Shown here: positions 54,098-63,567 of the stretch, piece after piece | How the letters are laid out: the number at the start of each line of letters is the position of its first letter | Position numbering within the stretch: the first letter of the stretch is position 1 | NCBI GenBank assembly: GCA_039027715.1 | Contig: JBCCJU010000004.1 | Coordinates: forward strand, 1-64,000 | From: Halomicronema sp039027715 | Lineage (GTDB): Bacteria > Cyanobacteriota > Cyanobacteriia > Phormidesmidales > Phormidesmidaceae | Length of the DNA: 64,000 bases | Direction of reading: 5' to 3' | Notes under the pieces: model-generated | Seen by the model: the letters and a program-made list of their open reading frames with translations, nothing else | The model's database searches: none | Told to the model about the DNA's origin: nothing | Position numbers and translations under genes: made by a program

Positions 54098-55527
54098 CTC
54101 TGCTGACGATCGCCTGGTTGACCCTGCCGCTTTTCATCGGTTTTAGCAGCTATTTGTTGCCTCGTGCGGGTCGCTTTTTGGCCTTGGGTGTGGCACTAGT
54201 CTCGTTTACTTACAGTTTGTGGACCTTGTTGGCGACTCCCTCGTTAACCCTCAGCCTACTGGATAACTTTGGCGTGACGTTGATGGTGGATGCCTTCAGC
54301 GGCTTCTTTATTCTGACAAATGCCCTGGTGACCGCAGCGGTCGTTTTTTATTGCTGGCAGCAAAATCGTTCCAAGTTCTTTTACACTCCGGCCATTATTT
54401 TGCACGGGTGTGTGAATGCGATTTTTGTTTGTGCCGATCTAATCAGTCTCTACGTCGCCTTGGAGGTGATTGGGATTGCCGCATTTTTGCTGATTGCCTA
54501 CCCGCGTAGCGATCGCACCATCTGGGTGGGGCTGCGTTATCTATTTGTCAGCAACACGGCCATGCTGTTTTACCTGCTGGGAGCCGCGCTGGTTTATCAA
54601 CAAACCCAGTCCTTTGCCTTTACTGCCTTACAAGGTGTCTCCTCGAACGCGCTAGGCCTGCTCTTTATTGGACTCTTGACGAAAGGCGGCATTTTCGTTT
54701 CTGGACTGTGGCTGCCGCTAACCCATTCTGAGTCTGAGGCTCCCGTCTCCGCCATGCTGTCGGGGGTCGTTGTCAAAACCGGCATTTTTCCGCTGGCCCG
54801 CTGGGCTCTGATGTTTCCAGAAATCGATCCCATTGTGCGCCTGTTTGGCGTTGGCACGGCTCTCCTTGGCGTTGGCTACGCCGTATTTGAAAAAGACGCT
54901 AAACGCATGCTGGCCTTTCATACCGTGTCGCAGTTGGGCTTCGTATTGGCGGCTCCCGAAGTGGGTGGATTCTATGCCCTAACCCACGGCCTAGTGAAAT
55001 CAGCGCTATTTCTCATCACTGGTAATTTATCCAGTCGCAATCTCAAGGTTCTGCGCCATGAGCCCTTGCCGAGGTCGCTATGGATTGCCCTGGCGATCGC
55101 CAGTTTTTCGATTTCCGGATTTCCCCTGCTGTCCGGATTTGGCGCCAAAGTACTGACCATGAAAAACTTGCTGCCGTGGCAGGTGATTGGGATGAATATT
55201 GCCGCTTTAGGTACGGCAATTTCTTTCGCTAAATTTATCTTCTTACCCAGTCGCTCCGAGGTAAAAGCCTCAGTTAAACCTGGATTTTGGGTGGCGATGG
55301 CGCTGCTAATAGGCGGGCTATTTTTAGCTAATGTTGTCTACTACGAAGCCTACTCGCTAACTAATATTGTTAAGCCCTTAGCCACAATTGCTTTGGGTTG
55401 GTTGGCTTATGTCTTGATATTCCGCCAAGTGAAGCTCAAAATTTCACATTTAGTGGAACAGTTTGATCACCTGATTGGGGCCATGAGTCTCATCTTATTG
55501 TTGCTCTTTGGGATGGTGTTGGCATGA
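54094..55527 (+). CDS. mrpD: Mrp cation/proton antiporter subunit D
   Basis: 477 residues, about 14 helices, with the proton-conducting antiporter core of the complex I ND2/4/5 family: YVALEVIGIAAFLLIAYPRS (conserved Glu), GLLTKGGIFVSGLWLPLTHSEAP-like segment with the Lys, and AKRMLAFHTVSQLGFVLAAP. It carries the ion path in the Mrp complex. Overlaps mrpC and mrpE by four bases each, so translation is coupled. Confidence 0.92.
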   Translation: MTLLTIAWLTLPLFIGFSSYLLPRAGRFLALGVALVSFTYSLWTLLATPSLTLSLLDNFGVTLMVDAFSGFFILTNALVTAAVVFYCWQQNRSKFFYTPAIILHGCVNAIFVCADLISLYVALEVIGIAAFLLIAYPRSDRTIWVGLRYLFVSNTAMLFYLLGAALVYQQTQSFAFTALQGVSSNALGLLFIGLLTKGGIFVSGLWLPLTHSESEAPVSAMLSGVVVKTGIFPLARWALMFPEIDPIVRLFGVGTALLGVGYAVFEKDAKRMLAFHTVSQLGFVLAAPEVGGFYALTHGLVKSALFLITGNLSSRNLKVLRHEPLPRSLWIALAIASFSISGFPLLSGFGAKVLTMKNLLPWQVIGMNIAALGTAISFAKFIFLPSRSEVKASVKPGFWVAMALLIGGLFLANVVYYEAYSLTNIVKPLATIALGWLAYVLIFRQVKLKISHLVEQFDHLIGAMSLILLLLFGMVLA

Positions 55528-55964
55528 TTGGCTATCTTGATTTGGCCCTACGTCTAATTATCTGGTTTCTACTAACCGCTGACCTTAGTCTCGCCAACAT
55601 TGCTATTGGCGTTTGTATTGCGCTGATATTACCTCGCAACCGGACCCTGACTGCTGTCCTGCGGGATTGGTTAAACGTGCTTTGGGAAATCATTGTGGCA
55701 ATTCCTACTGCCTACGCCGAGGCGATTGAAATTATCTTTCGACCGCACACCAAAGAAGACACTGTCATGGAAAGAGTGCGGCCTAATCGCACCCCCGGTC
55801 TGATATTTTTAGACATCTTTCTAATCACCTTTACGCCTAAGACCATTGTGCTTAAGTATCACGAAGATGGCTGGTATGAAGTCCATCGTATTCGGCGGCG
55901 ATCGCGCACAAAATCTCAGTCGGCTATCGCCGCCTCCGAGTCCGCTAAAAACGTTGAAGTTTAA
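55524..55964 (+). CDS. mrpE: Mrp cation/proton antiporter subunit E
   Basis: 146 residues. Two N-terminal helices (LALRLIIWFLLTADLSLANIAIG) and a soluble C-terminal part with TPGLIFLDIFLITFTPKTIVLKYHEDGWYEVHRI match MnhE/MrpE. Starts inside the mrpD stop (ATGA) and is followed after 49 bases by mrpF. Confidence 0.9.
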   Translation: MIGYLDLALRLIIWFLLTADLSLANIAIGVCIALILPRNRTLTAVLRDWLNVLWEIIVAIPTAYAEAIEIIFRPHTKEDTVMERVRPNRTPGLIFLDIFLITFTPKTIVLKYHEDGWYEVHRIRRRSRTKSQSAIAASESAKNVEV

Positions 55965-56013
55965 TCTTCCTTTTGCATTCTTACAGACGTGATATATCGC
56001 GTTTTTTTAAGCC

Positions 56014-56265
56014 ATGAATGGTATTCTCATCGCCATGATTTTAGCTCTGCTAATTCCTATTTATGAAGCCTGGCAAGACGAAGATATTTGGCAAAAAATG
56101 CTGGCATTTGCCAGTATTGCCACCAAAACATCCATCATGATTTTGGTCGTTTCAGTATTACGAGATGACTGGATGATTGGCCTGGTGGGCGTTTTGATTT
56201 TGAGTGTTGGCAACGCAGCTTTGATGTTATTGGCCCACGTGATGCGGCGGTTAAACGAACTATGA
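56014..56265 (+). CDS. mrpF: Mrp cation/proton antiporter subunit F
   Basis: 83 residues with three short helices (IAMILALLIPIY, TSIMILVVSVL, GLVGVLILSVGNAALMLLAHVM), the size and position of MrpF between E and G. Sequence is divergent from better-known MrpF, so the call relies partly on gene order. Overlaps mrpG by four bases. Confidence 0.8.
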   Translation: MNGILIAMILALLIPIYEAWQDEDIWQKMLAFASIATKTSIMILVVSVLRDDWMIGLVGVLILSVGNAALMLLAHVMRRLNEL

Positions 56266-56540
56266 TTGATGTTTTTAGCTATGGCCTGATGGTGCTCGGC
56301 GTCATCTTCTGGTTTTGGGGCACGTTCCCGCTGTTGGGGCGACGGTCGGTGCTCTATAAACTGCACAGCCTATCGGTGGCCGACACCCTGGGATCTATGA
56401 GTATCATTGTGGGCCTGCTGCTCAAAATTCCCAGTGAGTGGCCGCTGCTGATACTAGCCATTATTTCTTTAGCCATTTGGAACACAGTGCTGGGATATGT
56501 GTTGGCCTACTGTTCGAGTACGGGAGGGGAAAATGTCTGA
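56262..56540 (+). CDS. mrpG: Mrp cation/proton antiporter subunit G
   Basis: 92 residues with three helices and the MnhG motif GTFPLLGRRSVLYKLHSLSVADTLGS, then SMSIIVGLLLKIPSEW. Overlaps mrpF by four bases and the DUF4040 gene by eight. Confidence 0.88.
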   Translation: MIDVFSYGLMVLGVIFWFWGTFPLLGRRSVLYKLHSLSVADTLGSMSIIVGLLLKIPSEWPLLILAIISLAIWNTVLGYVLAYCSSTGGENV

Positions 56541-57162
56541 AAATTTGTATATTGTGGCGATCGCGGCCCTGCTGCCCCTGACGGCTGGCATGCTAGTCAC
56601 GCAGGCTAATCCTTATCATGCGCTGGTGATTCGTGGCATTTTGGGCGCGGTGGCGGCCCTCGTCTATGCGCTGTTTGGCGCGGCCGATGTAGCCCTTACT
56701 GAAGCGCTTGTTGGCACCATGCTGTCAATTACGCTGTATGCGATCGCGGTACGCTCTTCCATGAGCCTGCGTTTGGGAGTTTTAGCGACGTCCCTTGCCG
56801 AAACCCATTCCTCTCCATCGCAACAGCTCTTTCCCGCCCTGCGAACGGTGCTTAAACCCCATCAGTTGCGTTTGGAAGTCGTGTCCTTTGACAATCCGCA
56901 GGCGCTGCAGCGGGCTTTAGAGGGTCAGGAAATCCACGCGGTTTATCTACCAACGAGCCTAATTATTGATGAGCCAGTAGTCGCGACCAATCAGGCTGCC
57001 CACACCCTAAATATTCGACTACCGCAACTTTATGACTTAGTTGCTGCGGCTTTGCCCCCCGAATTGGCCGACGTCAACTTTTCGCGAGCGCTGCGGTTAG
57101 AGCCCGCGACTCCATCACCGGATAAAGTCGATCTGCGCAATGCCTTGGAGGGCCAATCATGA
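56533..57162 (+). CDS. DUF4040 (MbhD-like) subunit, MrpA C-terminal equivalent
   Basis: 209 residues. Three helices with the DUF4040/MbhD motif ALVIRGILGAVAALVYALFGAADVALTEALVGTMLSITLYAIAV, equivalent to a late part of the large MrpA protein. A soluble C-terminal domain (about 95-209) ends with LDxRNALEG. In cyanobacterial Mrp operons this short protein stands in place of full-length MrpA. ATG 56533 has a GGAGGGG ribosome site and is preferred over the upstream frame start at 56497. Confidence 0.85.
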   Translation: MSENLYIVAIAALLPLTAGMLVTQANPYHALVIRGILGAVAALVYALFGAADVALTEALVGTMLSITLYAIAVRSSMSLRLGVLATSLAETHSSPSQQLFPALRTVLKPHQLRLEVVSFDNPQALQRALEGQEIHAVYLPTSLIIDEPVVATNQAAHTLNIRLPQLYDLVAAALPPELADVNFSRALRLEPATPSPDKVDLRNALEGQS

Positions 57163-57821
57163 AGTGGATCTACGTAGCGGCGGCGATCGCCCTTTACTTC
57201 AAAATGCTGGTATTTCCCAACCCCGCCGTTGATGTCGCTGAGTTTTCCGCCGTGGAGATGGTGATTGACGACAGTGGCGTGGTGAACGCAGTTTCCGGCA
57301 TCATTTTTCGTAACCGCCTGTATGACACCATTTTTGAGGTGGTCGTTTTTACCTTGGCCATCATGGGAGTGCGGTTTCTCCTGGCCGATGAGCAGCCTTC
57401 CTGCAATATTTATCAATTTACAGACGAGCCCTCCATCGTTTTGGCTCGCTTGGGAGCCACCATCGCTGCCCTAGTCAGCATTGAACTGGCGATTCGTGGT
57501 CACTTGAGTCCGGGGGGTGGCTTTGCGGCTGGCGTGGCCGGCGGCACGGCCATCGGGCTGGTAGCGATTACGACTTCTGCTAGGTGGATGGAGGGTATCT
57601 ACAAGCGCTGGCGCGCCGCCACCCTCGAAAAAGTGTCAGTGTTGATTTTTATCGCGATCGCCACCCTATCGCTCGTTGGCGTCGAACTTTCTCACGGAGT
57701 TCCCGGTACCCTCATCAGCGGCGGCTGGATTCCGATATTAAATGTGCTGGTGGCGCTAAAAGTCTCCTTGGGAGCCTGGGCAGCCATCCTAGTGTTTATT
57801 CGCTATCGCGGTCTCCTGTAG
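57159..57821 (+). CDS. mrpB: Mrp cation/proton antiporter subunit B
   Basis: 220 residues. An N-terminal part (1-85) resembles the MbhE-type end of MrpA, followed by the MnhB domain with EPSIVLARLGATIAALVSIELAIRGHLSPGGGFAAGVAGGTAIGL, a clear MrpB signature. Last gene of the operon; it overlaps the DUF4040 gene by four bases. Confidence 0.88.
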   Translation: MKWIYVAAAIALYFKMLVFPNPAVDVAEFSAVEMVIDDSGVVNAVSGIIFRNRLYDTIFEVVVFTLAIMGVRFLLADEQPSCNIYQFTDEPSIVLARLGATIAALVSIELAIRGHLSPGGGFAAGVAGGTAIGLVAITTSARWMEGIYKRWRAATLEKVSVLIFIAIATLSLVGVELSHGVPGTLISGGWIPILNVLVALKVSLGAWAAILVFIRYRGLL

Positions 57822-57951
57822 GGCGAAAAGACTGTGATATGGGATCTTTAGCGATCACCAGCTGTTGCGATGCCGCAATAGTCAAGGCCCCTCTGGAGAG
57901 CGACTTCGAAAAGCGGGTTCTAACGGTTTATCGCGCCACAGTTTATCGCGC

Positions 57952-59457
57952 CTACTTGGTCACCCGTGCTCTGAACTCATCAGCAGCGCCGTAGATCCGT
58001 GTTTTCTTCTCGGCACTCATTCGATCCAAGTTGCTGATAATCGCACTCATGCGATAGTTCTGCTTAAAGAATGGGCGGTGAGCATCGATAAATTGCCAAT
58101 AGAGTCCGTCAATGGCATCACACCACGGCCCTTTTTTGTAGTCGCTCATTTTAAGCAAATAGTTGGAGCCGCAGATGTAAGGTTTGGTGGCAAAAATTCC
58201 GCCATCGCTGAACTGTCCCATGCCGTATACATTAGGCCCCATGACCCAATCGGATGAGTCCACATACATTTCCATGAACCAGCGGTGCACGGCGCGTGGG
58301 TGCACCGCGCACATCAGCATAATATTGCCGACAATCATCAGCCGTTCGATGTGGTGGTTGTAGCCTAAACGCACCGCTTTTTGAATAGCGTCATCTAGAG
58401 GTGGGATTCCCGTTGAGGCATCATACCAGCAGGGTTTAAGTTGACGCTGGTGATCAAAAAAGTTTTCAGTTTCTTGGCGATCGCTATAGTGCCGGTAAAT
58501 GCCTCGCATAAATTCCCGCCAGCCGATAATTTGTCGCACAAATCCTTCGAGGGAATTCAGCGGAATATTGTGGTTCTCAGCAAAAGCCATAGCGTGGTCA
58601 ATCACTTCCGTCGGCGTCACCAAACCCATATTGAGCATTGGGCTCAGCACTGAATGGTAGACAATATCTGAACGTGAGGTAATGGCATCTTCATAGGTAC
58701 CAAAATGTTGAAAGCGCTGCTTTAAAAATCGTTCTAGCCAGGCTAGCGACTGTTCGCGTGTCGTCGGTAGCCAGAAAGCAGCGCTGTCGCCTGGATGATC
58801 GGCAAAAAGTGCATCAACCAGCTCGGCAACGTCACTTACATGGGCAGGATGGTTTAATGCTTCAAGTTTGGGCGGTTCAAGCTGTTTGGGCAGTTTTTTA
58901 CGGTTGGCTGCATCCAGGCTGTATTTACCGCCCACAGGACTGCCATCCTCGGTCATCAGAATGTCACGAGATTTCCGCAACTGCTCATAAAACGTTTTCA
59001 TAAACGGCTTCTTAGACGCCGCCAGGTAGTCAGAAAACTCCTCTCGGGAAACGAAAAACATGGGACTGGGGAGCAGCTCCAGCTCAACATCAAGCGCCGC
59101 ACACAAATCTGTCAGACGCGATTCAAAGAATTTATCTTCAACTTCAAATGCCGTCAGGGTGCCCACTTGGTGCTCCGTCAAAAAAACTTCCAGTTTTTGT
59201 TCATACGTCTGATCCACCGTGGCTTCAGTAAGCCGGTGATAGGTGACCTGTGCCCCGGCTGCCGCCAGCGCATCGGCGTAGGAACGCATCGCCGCGAGAA
59301 AGAGAATGAGTTTATGTTTGTGATAGCGATAGTGGGTACACAGGCTGTAATCCTCGGCCATAAACACGGGCAGTGAGGTCAGCGTGGGTAAGCAGCTTTT
59401 GGGAAAGAGTTGATTGCCAAGGAGGAGGAGGGCTTGAGGAGAAGCTGCATCAGTCAT
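57952..59457 (-). CDS. Deoxyribodipyrimidine photolyase-related protein (FeS-BCP/DPRP type)
   Basis: 501 residues. The N-terminal Rossmann-like domain (ALLLLGNQLFPKSCLPTL) and the C-terminal FAD-binding helices (HNIPLNSLEGFVRQIIGWREFMRGIYRHY; WVMGPNVYGMGQFSDGGIFATKPYICGSNYLLKMSDYKKG) are those of the (6-4) photolyase/FeS cryptochrome group. Several cysteines (KPCWYD, YICGS, PWCDA) lie where a 4Fe-4S cluster is held in that group. Repairs UV-damaged DNA or senses light. ATG 59457 is used, as MTDAASPQALLLL is the family start; the frame opens at 59544. Confidence 0.9.
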   Translation of the reverse strand: MTDAASPQALLLLGNQLFPKSCLPTLTSLPVFMAEDYSLCTHYRYHKHKLILFLAAMRSYADALAAAGAQVTYHRLTEATVDQTYEQKLEVFLTEHQVGTLTAFEVEDKFFESRLTDLCAALDVELELLPSPMFFVSREEFSDYLAASKKPFMKTFYEQLRKSRDILMTEDGSPVGGKYSLDAANRKKLPKQLEPPKLEALNHPAHVSDVAELVDALFADHPGDSAAFWLPTTREQSLAWLERFLKQRFQHFGTYEDAITSRSDIVYHSVLSPMLNMGLVTPTEVIDHAMAFAENHNIPLNSLEGFVRQIIGWREFMRGIYRHYSDRQETENFFDHQRQLKPCWYDASTGIPPLDDAIQKAVRLGYNHHIERLMIVGNIMLMCAVHPRAVHRWFMEMYVDSSDWVMGPNVYGMGQFSDGGIFATKPYICGSNYLLKMSDYKKGPWCDAIDGLYWQFIDAHRPFFKQNYRMSAIISNLDRMSAEKKTRIYGAADEFRARVTK

Positions 59458-59740
59458 AAATCTGCGCTTAGAGCAATGAAGGATAGAAAGTAAGGGCTGA
59501 CCGAGTTGTTGACCAAAGCATCGACCCCGCACACAATTTCCCATATGCCGAGCAGCCTAAAGAGCGATCGCCCTTATGTTGACCTCACTTTGATTCGATC
59601 AACAACTGTGGTGTTCCGCTATTCACCATAACGCTGATTGTTCCAAGCCTGAGCGATCGCACCAGGTCACAGCCATCGCTTATCGGCAATAGACAGCTCG
59701 CATGATCGTGGCAATTTGCCCTCTCGGTAATCGACCTTCT

Positions 59741-60322
59741 TCAACGAGTACCTGACGCTCGCTGATTTTGAGCCGCGAGCGTGGCGGTTTTCTGAATGCG
59801 TTTGGCTCGCGTTTCGGGCTGCTTGGCTAGCTTGATCCATCGCAGAATATCGCGCTTGGCAGAGTCCGGAAAGGCTTCGTAGTTGTCCAGTGCCGGGGGG
59901 TGCTGTTCCAGCGCCGCCACCAAATCATCCGGCTTAATCAAAGCATCCACGTCATTCAAAAAGTCCCAGGCGCCGCTCCGCTGTGCTGCGGATACCGCCT
60001 CAAGACCAGCCTGATGCATGCGCCCCGTTTGGGTAAGTTTGGCCACCCGATCTTTGTAGGTTTTCGACCAGTGCTCGGTTTTGCGCGGCGACAACAGCTG
60101 CATCGTGCGATCGCCATCCAGCTTCATGCGCCGCCCATCCATCCACCCAAAGCACAACACCTCGTCCAATACTGCTTGAATGGAGACATACTTGGCCGGT
60201 ACGGTCTTCTTATACGTCACTAGCCAAATGGATTCTGCTTGCTTGTGATTCGCCTCAAACCACTGCCGCAATTCCTCTACCGAGGCCACTTCTACTCTTT
60301 CGAGATCTTGTACTTTGGCCAC
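59741..60322 (-). CDS. YdeI/OmpD-associated family protein
   Basis: 193 residues with the family blocks LRQWFEANHKQAESIWLVTYKK, VLDEVLCFGWMDGRRMKLD, LLSPRKTEHWSKTYKDRVAKL and a C-terminal LRWIKLAKQPETRAKRIQKT. Soluble, DUF1905/OmdA-like; function unknown (some relatives are linked to bacteriocin or peptide resistance). GTG start at 60322. Confidence 0.88.
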   Translation of the reverse strand: MAKVQDLERVEVASVEELRQWFEANHKQAESIWLVTYKKTVPAKYVSIQAVLDEVLCFGWMDGRRMKLDGDRTMQLLSPRKTEHWSKTYKDRVAKLTQTGRMHQAGLEAVSAAQRSGAWDFLNDVDALIKPDDLVAALEQHPPALDNYEAFPDSAKRDILRWIKLAKQPETRAKRIQKTATLAAQNQRASGTR

Positions 60323-60593
60323 CGTTCAGTTCACTCTCAAAAAAGTGCATTCTTTATAATCAACGGCAAAGGTTTTCTAGGCCAAACGTCTGCCAGTTTT
60401 AGAGGTGCCGGAAAGCTGACAGTAGATGCCAGGTCTATTAGTGTAGCTCCTTGATGCCTGGCAATCATCCTGAAACGCCGCCATTTCCGCTCCCTAAACT
60501 TTTGTAGGAGTACTCCTATTCAGCTACCCATCGTCCTTTCGTCCGTCCCTCCTGCTACTCTATTAACAACCAACCGCACTGGAACCAGCCGCT

Positions 60594-60815
60594 GTGTTTG
60601 AACAACTGCTCCGACGATACGAGCCTAGCCCTCAAGAGGTTTTGGAAGTGCTAGAGCTGCATCAGCTCACGATGGAATTTCGGCAAGAGCAGCACTATCG
60701 CGAGGCATTAGAAGCGCACTGTCAGACCCATTCTCAACTCGTTCAGCAGCATCAAGCAGAGCATGCAGCCATGCAAGATGAGCCAAATTTTTTCGCTTTT
60801 TTCTGGCGAAAGTAG
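60594..60815 (+). CDS. Small hypothetical protein
   Basis: 73 residues from a GTG at 60594, helical and charged: YEPSPQEVLEVLELHQLTMEFRQEQ and a His/Gln-rich middle, ending in FFAFFWRK. No family recognised, but amino-acid use looks coding and it lies in a clean gap next to a conserved gene on the other strand. Confidence 0.5.
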   Translation: MFEQLLRRYEPSPQEVLEVLELHQLTMEFRQEQHYREALEAHCQTHSQLVQQHQAEHAAMQDEPNFFAFFWRK

Positions 60816-60836
60816 GCGGTGAATTATGGCAACGGG

Positions 60837-61124
60837 TCAATGGCGAAGTTTTTGACGTAGACGCAGACTGTTTTGATTCGCGGTGAAACAGCTCTGTGGG
60901 TCTCGCAGGTATTGCTGGCCCAGTGCGATCGCCATCCGCAACTGTTCTACAGTCATATTTTTGTAGGCGGGCTTCTCCAAATGTCGATACCAAACATCTT
61001 GAAACAGGTTATCGAGGATGATGCGGGCAAAACAGTGATTGGCCCGGACTGGATAGGGCTGCTGTTTGGCTGCATGGGGCAACTGGTGATTGACTAAGTT
61101 CAGATACTGAGCGGTTAAAGTCAC
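60837..61124 (-). CDS. Conserved cyanobacterial protein, unknown function
   Basis: 95 residues from a GTG at 61124. TAQYLNLVNHQLPHAAKQQPYPVRANHCFARIILD, then DVWYRHLEKPAYKNMTVEQLRMAIAL is a pattern found in short cyanobacterial proteins sometimes labelled GNAT-related, although no acetyl-CoA site is visible. Tail-to-tail with the small gene at 60594-60815. Confidence 0.7.
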   Translation of the reverse strand: MTLTAQYLNLVNHQLPHAAKQQPYPVRANHCFARIILDNLFQDVWYRHLEKPAYKNMTVEQLRMAIALGQQYLRDPQSCFTANQNSLRLRQKLRH

Positions 61125-61392
61125 AAAATTATGGTCGGTTTTAGAATGTGATGCAGTCTACTTTGCCTTCTTAGTCTATGTAGAAAAGTCAGAGTAACTT
61201 TTAGCGAAAGTAGAGTTTTAGAGAACTATTTTGGGTAGATTAAGCACGTAAGACCTGGATCATTTGATGTGATAGGCCTGCAACAATAAGCTACCTTGTG
61301 GAAAGTAGTCAAGCTCAAGAATTCTCAAGACTTTTTCTAATTAACACACTACTGAAAAGATTATCACCTATCAAAACGCATCGAGATTAGCC

Positions 61393-62493
61393 ATGAAAGT
61401 TCTCATACAGCATCGTCATGGAGATGAGATCAGCGGAGTGACAACTTATGTAAGTACCATATTGCCAGAGTTAAGAAGCTTAGATATTGATGCTGATATT
61501 GTTTCAACGCAGAAAGACAGGTTAATTGTTTGGCTTAGAAAAATCAAACAGTGCGATATAGTTCACATGAATTCAAATCATCTGGGCTTTGCTGCTATTT
61601 GCAAGCTGCTTGGGAAGAAGATTGTTATTAAGTACCACTTCCCTTTTTACAAGACCACACATTCAGAATATTTTCCCTCCTCTTATTCTAAACGGATATG
61701 GGAAGAGATTAAAGCACTCCAGCCTAAATCTAACTATCCCTTGAAGTGGAAGCTTTTCGCTGCAATTAACTATGTCCGTTTAGGGATTCGCATGTCTACT
61801 GCGCACCTTGCAGATCTACATATTGCTTGTAGTGAGTTCATGGCTAAATCTCTCGATTTCCCGTGGCCAGTAGAAACAGTTTATAATCCAATTTCTTTGC
61901 ATCATATTAACTCTAAAAAACTGTCAGATTTAGAGGGTCCACTAACTTTTACTTTTGTTGGTCGCATTGAAAAAGATAAAGGAGTTGACCTTTTACTAAA
62001 TGCTGCTGCTCATATCGCCCCTTCATCGCCAAAATTTAAAATTTACATTATCGGCAATGGGACATTTCTAGAACCACTCAAGGAATTATCAAAAAAGCTT
62101 GACCTGGAGGATAAGGTCATCTTTAAAGGTAAGCTTCCTCCGGAAGAATTATTGCCTATTGTCCAAAAATCACTCGCTTTAGTTGTGCCATCAAGAATCC
62201 AAGATCCTGCTCCCTATGTAGTAATGGAAGCATCTAGTGTCGCAACCTGCTCGATTACTTCAGAGGCAGGTGGTTTACCGGAAATAGCGACTCCTGTAGG
62301 GCTTTCATTTGAGAGAGAAGACTTTAAAACCCTCACAAACTTATTGCAGTACGCGCTAGAGAATCCGGAGGAAATGCTGCAGCGAGGACAACAAGCATAC
62401 GAATATACGGGCAAGAATTTTTCGCCAATGCGGACAGCATGCCAACTCGCCGAACTGTGTAGCCGTCTAAATCAGGCTAAAAGTGAGGTGTAG
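61393..62493 (+). CDS. Glycosyltransferase family 4 protein
   Basis: 366 residues with two Rossmann-like halves (GT-B fold). The C-terminal half has the GT1/4 features FTFVGRIEKDKGVDLLLNAA, a VIFKGKLPPEELLPI stretch and the E-x7-E region VVMEASSVATCSITSEAGGLPE. Transfers sugars, probably for capsule, lipopolysaccharide or a glycolipid. Strongly AT-rich with almost no HIP1 sites, unlike its neighbours, so probably acquired. Confidence 0.9.
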   Translation: MKVLIQHRHGDEISGVTTYVSTILPELRSLDIDADIVSTQKDRLIVWLRKIKQCDIVHMNSNHLGFAAICKLLGKKIVIKYHFPFYKTTHSEYFPSSYSKRIWEEIKALQPKSNYPLKWKLFAAINYVRLGIRMSTAHLADLHIACSEFMAKSLDFPWPVETVYNPISLHHINSKKLSDLEGPLTFTFVGRIEKDKGVDLLLNAAAHIAPSSPKFKIYIIGNGTFLEPLKELSKKLDLEDKVIFKGKLPPEELLPIVQKSLALVVPSRIQDPAPYVVMEASSVATCSITSEAGGLPEIATPVGLSFEREDFKTLTNLLQYALENPEEMLQRGQQAYEYTGKNFSPMRTACQLAELCSRLNQAKSEV

Positions 62494-62778
62494 CAATCCG
62501 GTTTGAATATTGACAGAATATTGAGTCTAAACTCTTTCTGGACTTTAATTTTAGGAATTAAATAATCAGGCATGAATAACTAATTCGAGATAGAGATGAG
62601 AGCAAAGGTGAAATTCCTGCCCACTTTTATCTCATTTATTTGCCGCAATTTGCTTAAGGCTGTTGTGGATATTGCCTAACATTTTGTTGATGCGGTGGCC
62701 TAACGGCTCAGCTCGTGGAGTCAGCTAAATACCACCGCACAACTTGATAGTCAGTCGTAACGTTGTTCAGGATGACGC

Positions 62779-63555
62779 TTAAATCTCACCCACAATAATG
62801 GGTTCTCCTACGGGCTCCAGAGGAGCTGACGTATCTGCCTGGGTGACAAAGACTGTTTGAGCTTTAACGCCTTCAGGAATACTCTCGGGGGGATTTAAGG
62901 TGACATACACGGAGCCGTTTTCATCCGTCGTAAACTCTCCGCAGAGGAACGGCTGGCCATTATCGAGCGATAGCCACATCCGATAAATCTGGTCGGGGGG
63001 CAGCGGCGGCAAGTCGGCAATGGAGACAATGACTTGCTCCCACTGACCGGGCGTAAACAGCAGCGTTCCGGCTGAATTGTCGCCTTGGAGCGCCACCAAA
63101 CGGCTCTGGGGCTGCTGCAAAATTGAGGCGACTTCAGGGTTGCGATCGCCCTGAGCCAGGCTAAACTGCCGCCTGAGCCGAAAATTATCAAAAGCCAGCA
63201 GCAACAGCGCTGGAATCGATAAGGCGGCAGCGAGCTTGGCCCAAGACCGTGAGCGGGGAGGCGGGGTGAACTGGCGACGAGTGACCTCACTCGCTGCGCT
63301 GGTGGCGCTAGTTTCGCTCACCTCGCTAGCCTCGAAGGCTGCCATAATCTGGTTTTCTAAGTAGGCGGGTGGCGTGACCATATCCGAGCCGTGAGGAATC
63401 AGCCGCAAGCTAACGCGAAGCGCATCCACTTCTTGCTGCATGGCTGGATTCGTGCTCAGCAGTTGCGCGACCTGCACTTCTTCTTCAGAAGTCAGATCCC
63501 CTAGGACATACCCGGCTGCTAATGCTTGTTCTTCGTTTGATAATGACTGTGTCAT
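62779..63555 (-). CDS. Anti-sigma factor (RskA family)
   Basis: 258 residues. An N-terminal cytoplasmic anti-sigma domain (EEQALAAGYVLGDLTSEEEVQVAQLL, no zinc-binding HxxxCxxC) is followed by a Ser/Ala/Glu linker, one membrane helix (about 108-125) and a periplasmic RskA domain with LPPDQIYRMWLSLDNGQPF. Holds the sigma factor encoded upstream inactive until a signal releases it. An AAGGGAT ribosome site precedes ATG 63555, 12 bases after the sigma-factor stop. Confidence 0.9.
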   Translation of the reverse strand: MTQSLSNEEQALAAGYVLGDLTSEEEVQVAQLLSTNPAMQQEVDALRVSLRLIPHGSDMVTPPAYLENQIMAAFEASEVSETSATSAASEVTRRQFTPPPRSRSWAKLAAALSIPALLLLAFDNFRLRRQFSLAQGDRNPEVASILQQPQSRLVALQGDNSAGTLLFTPGQWEQVIVSIADLPPLPPDQIYRMWLSLDNGQPFLCGEFTTDENGSVYVTLNPPESIPEGVKAQTVFVTQADTSAPLEPVGEPIIVGEI

Positions 63556-63567
63556 GTTCTTATCCCT

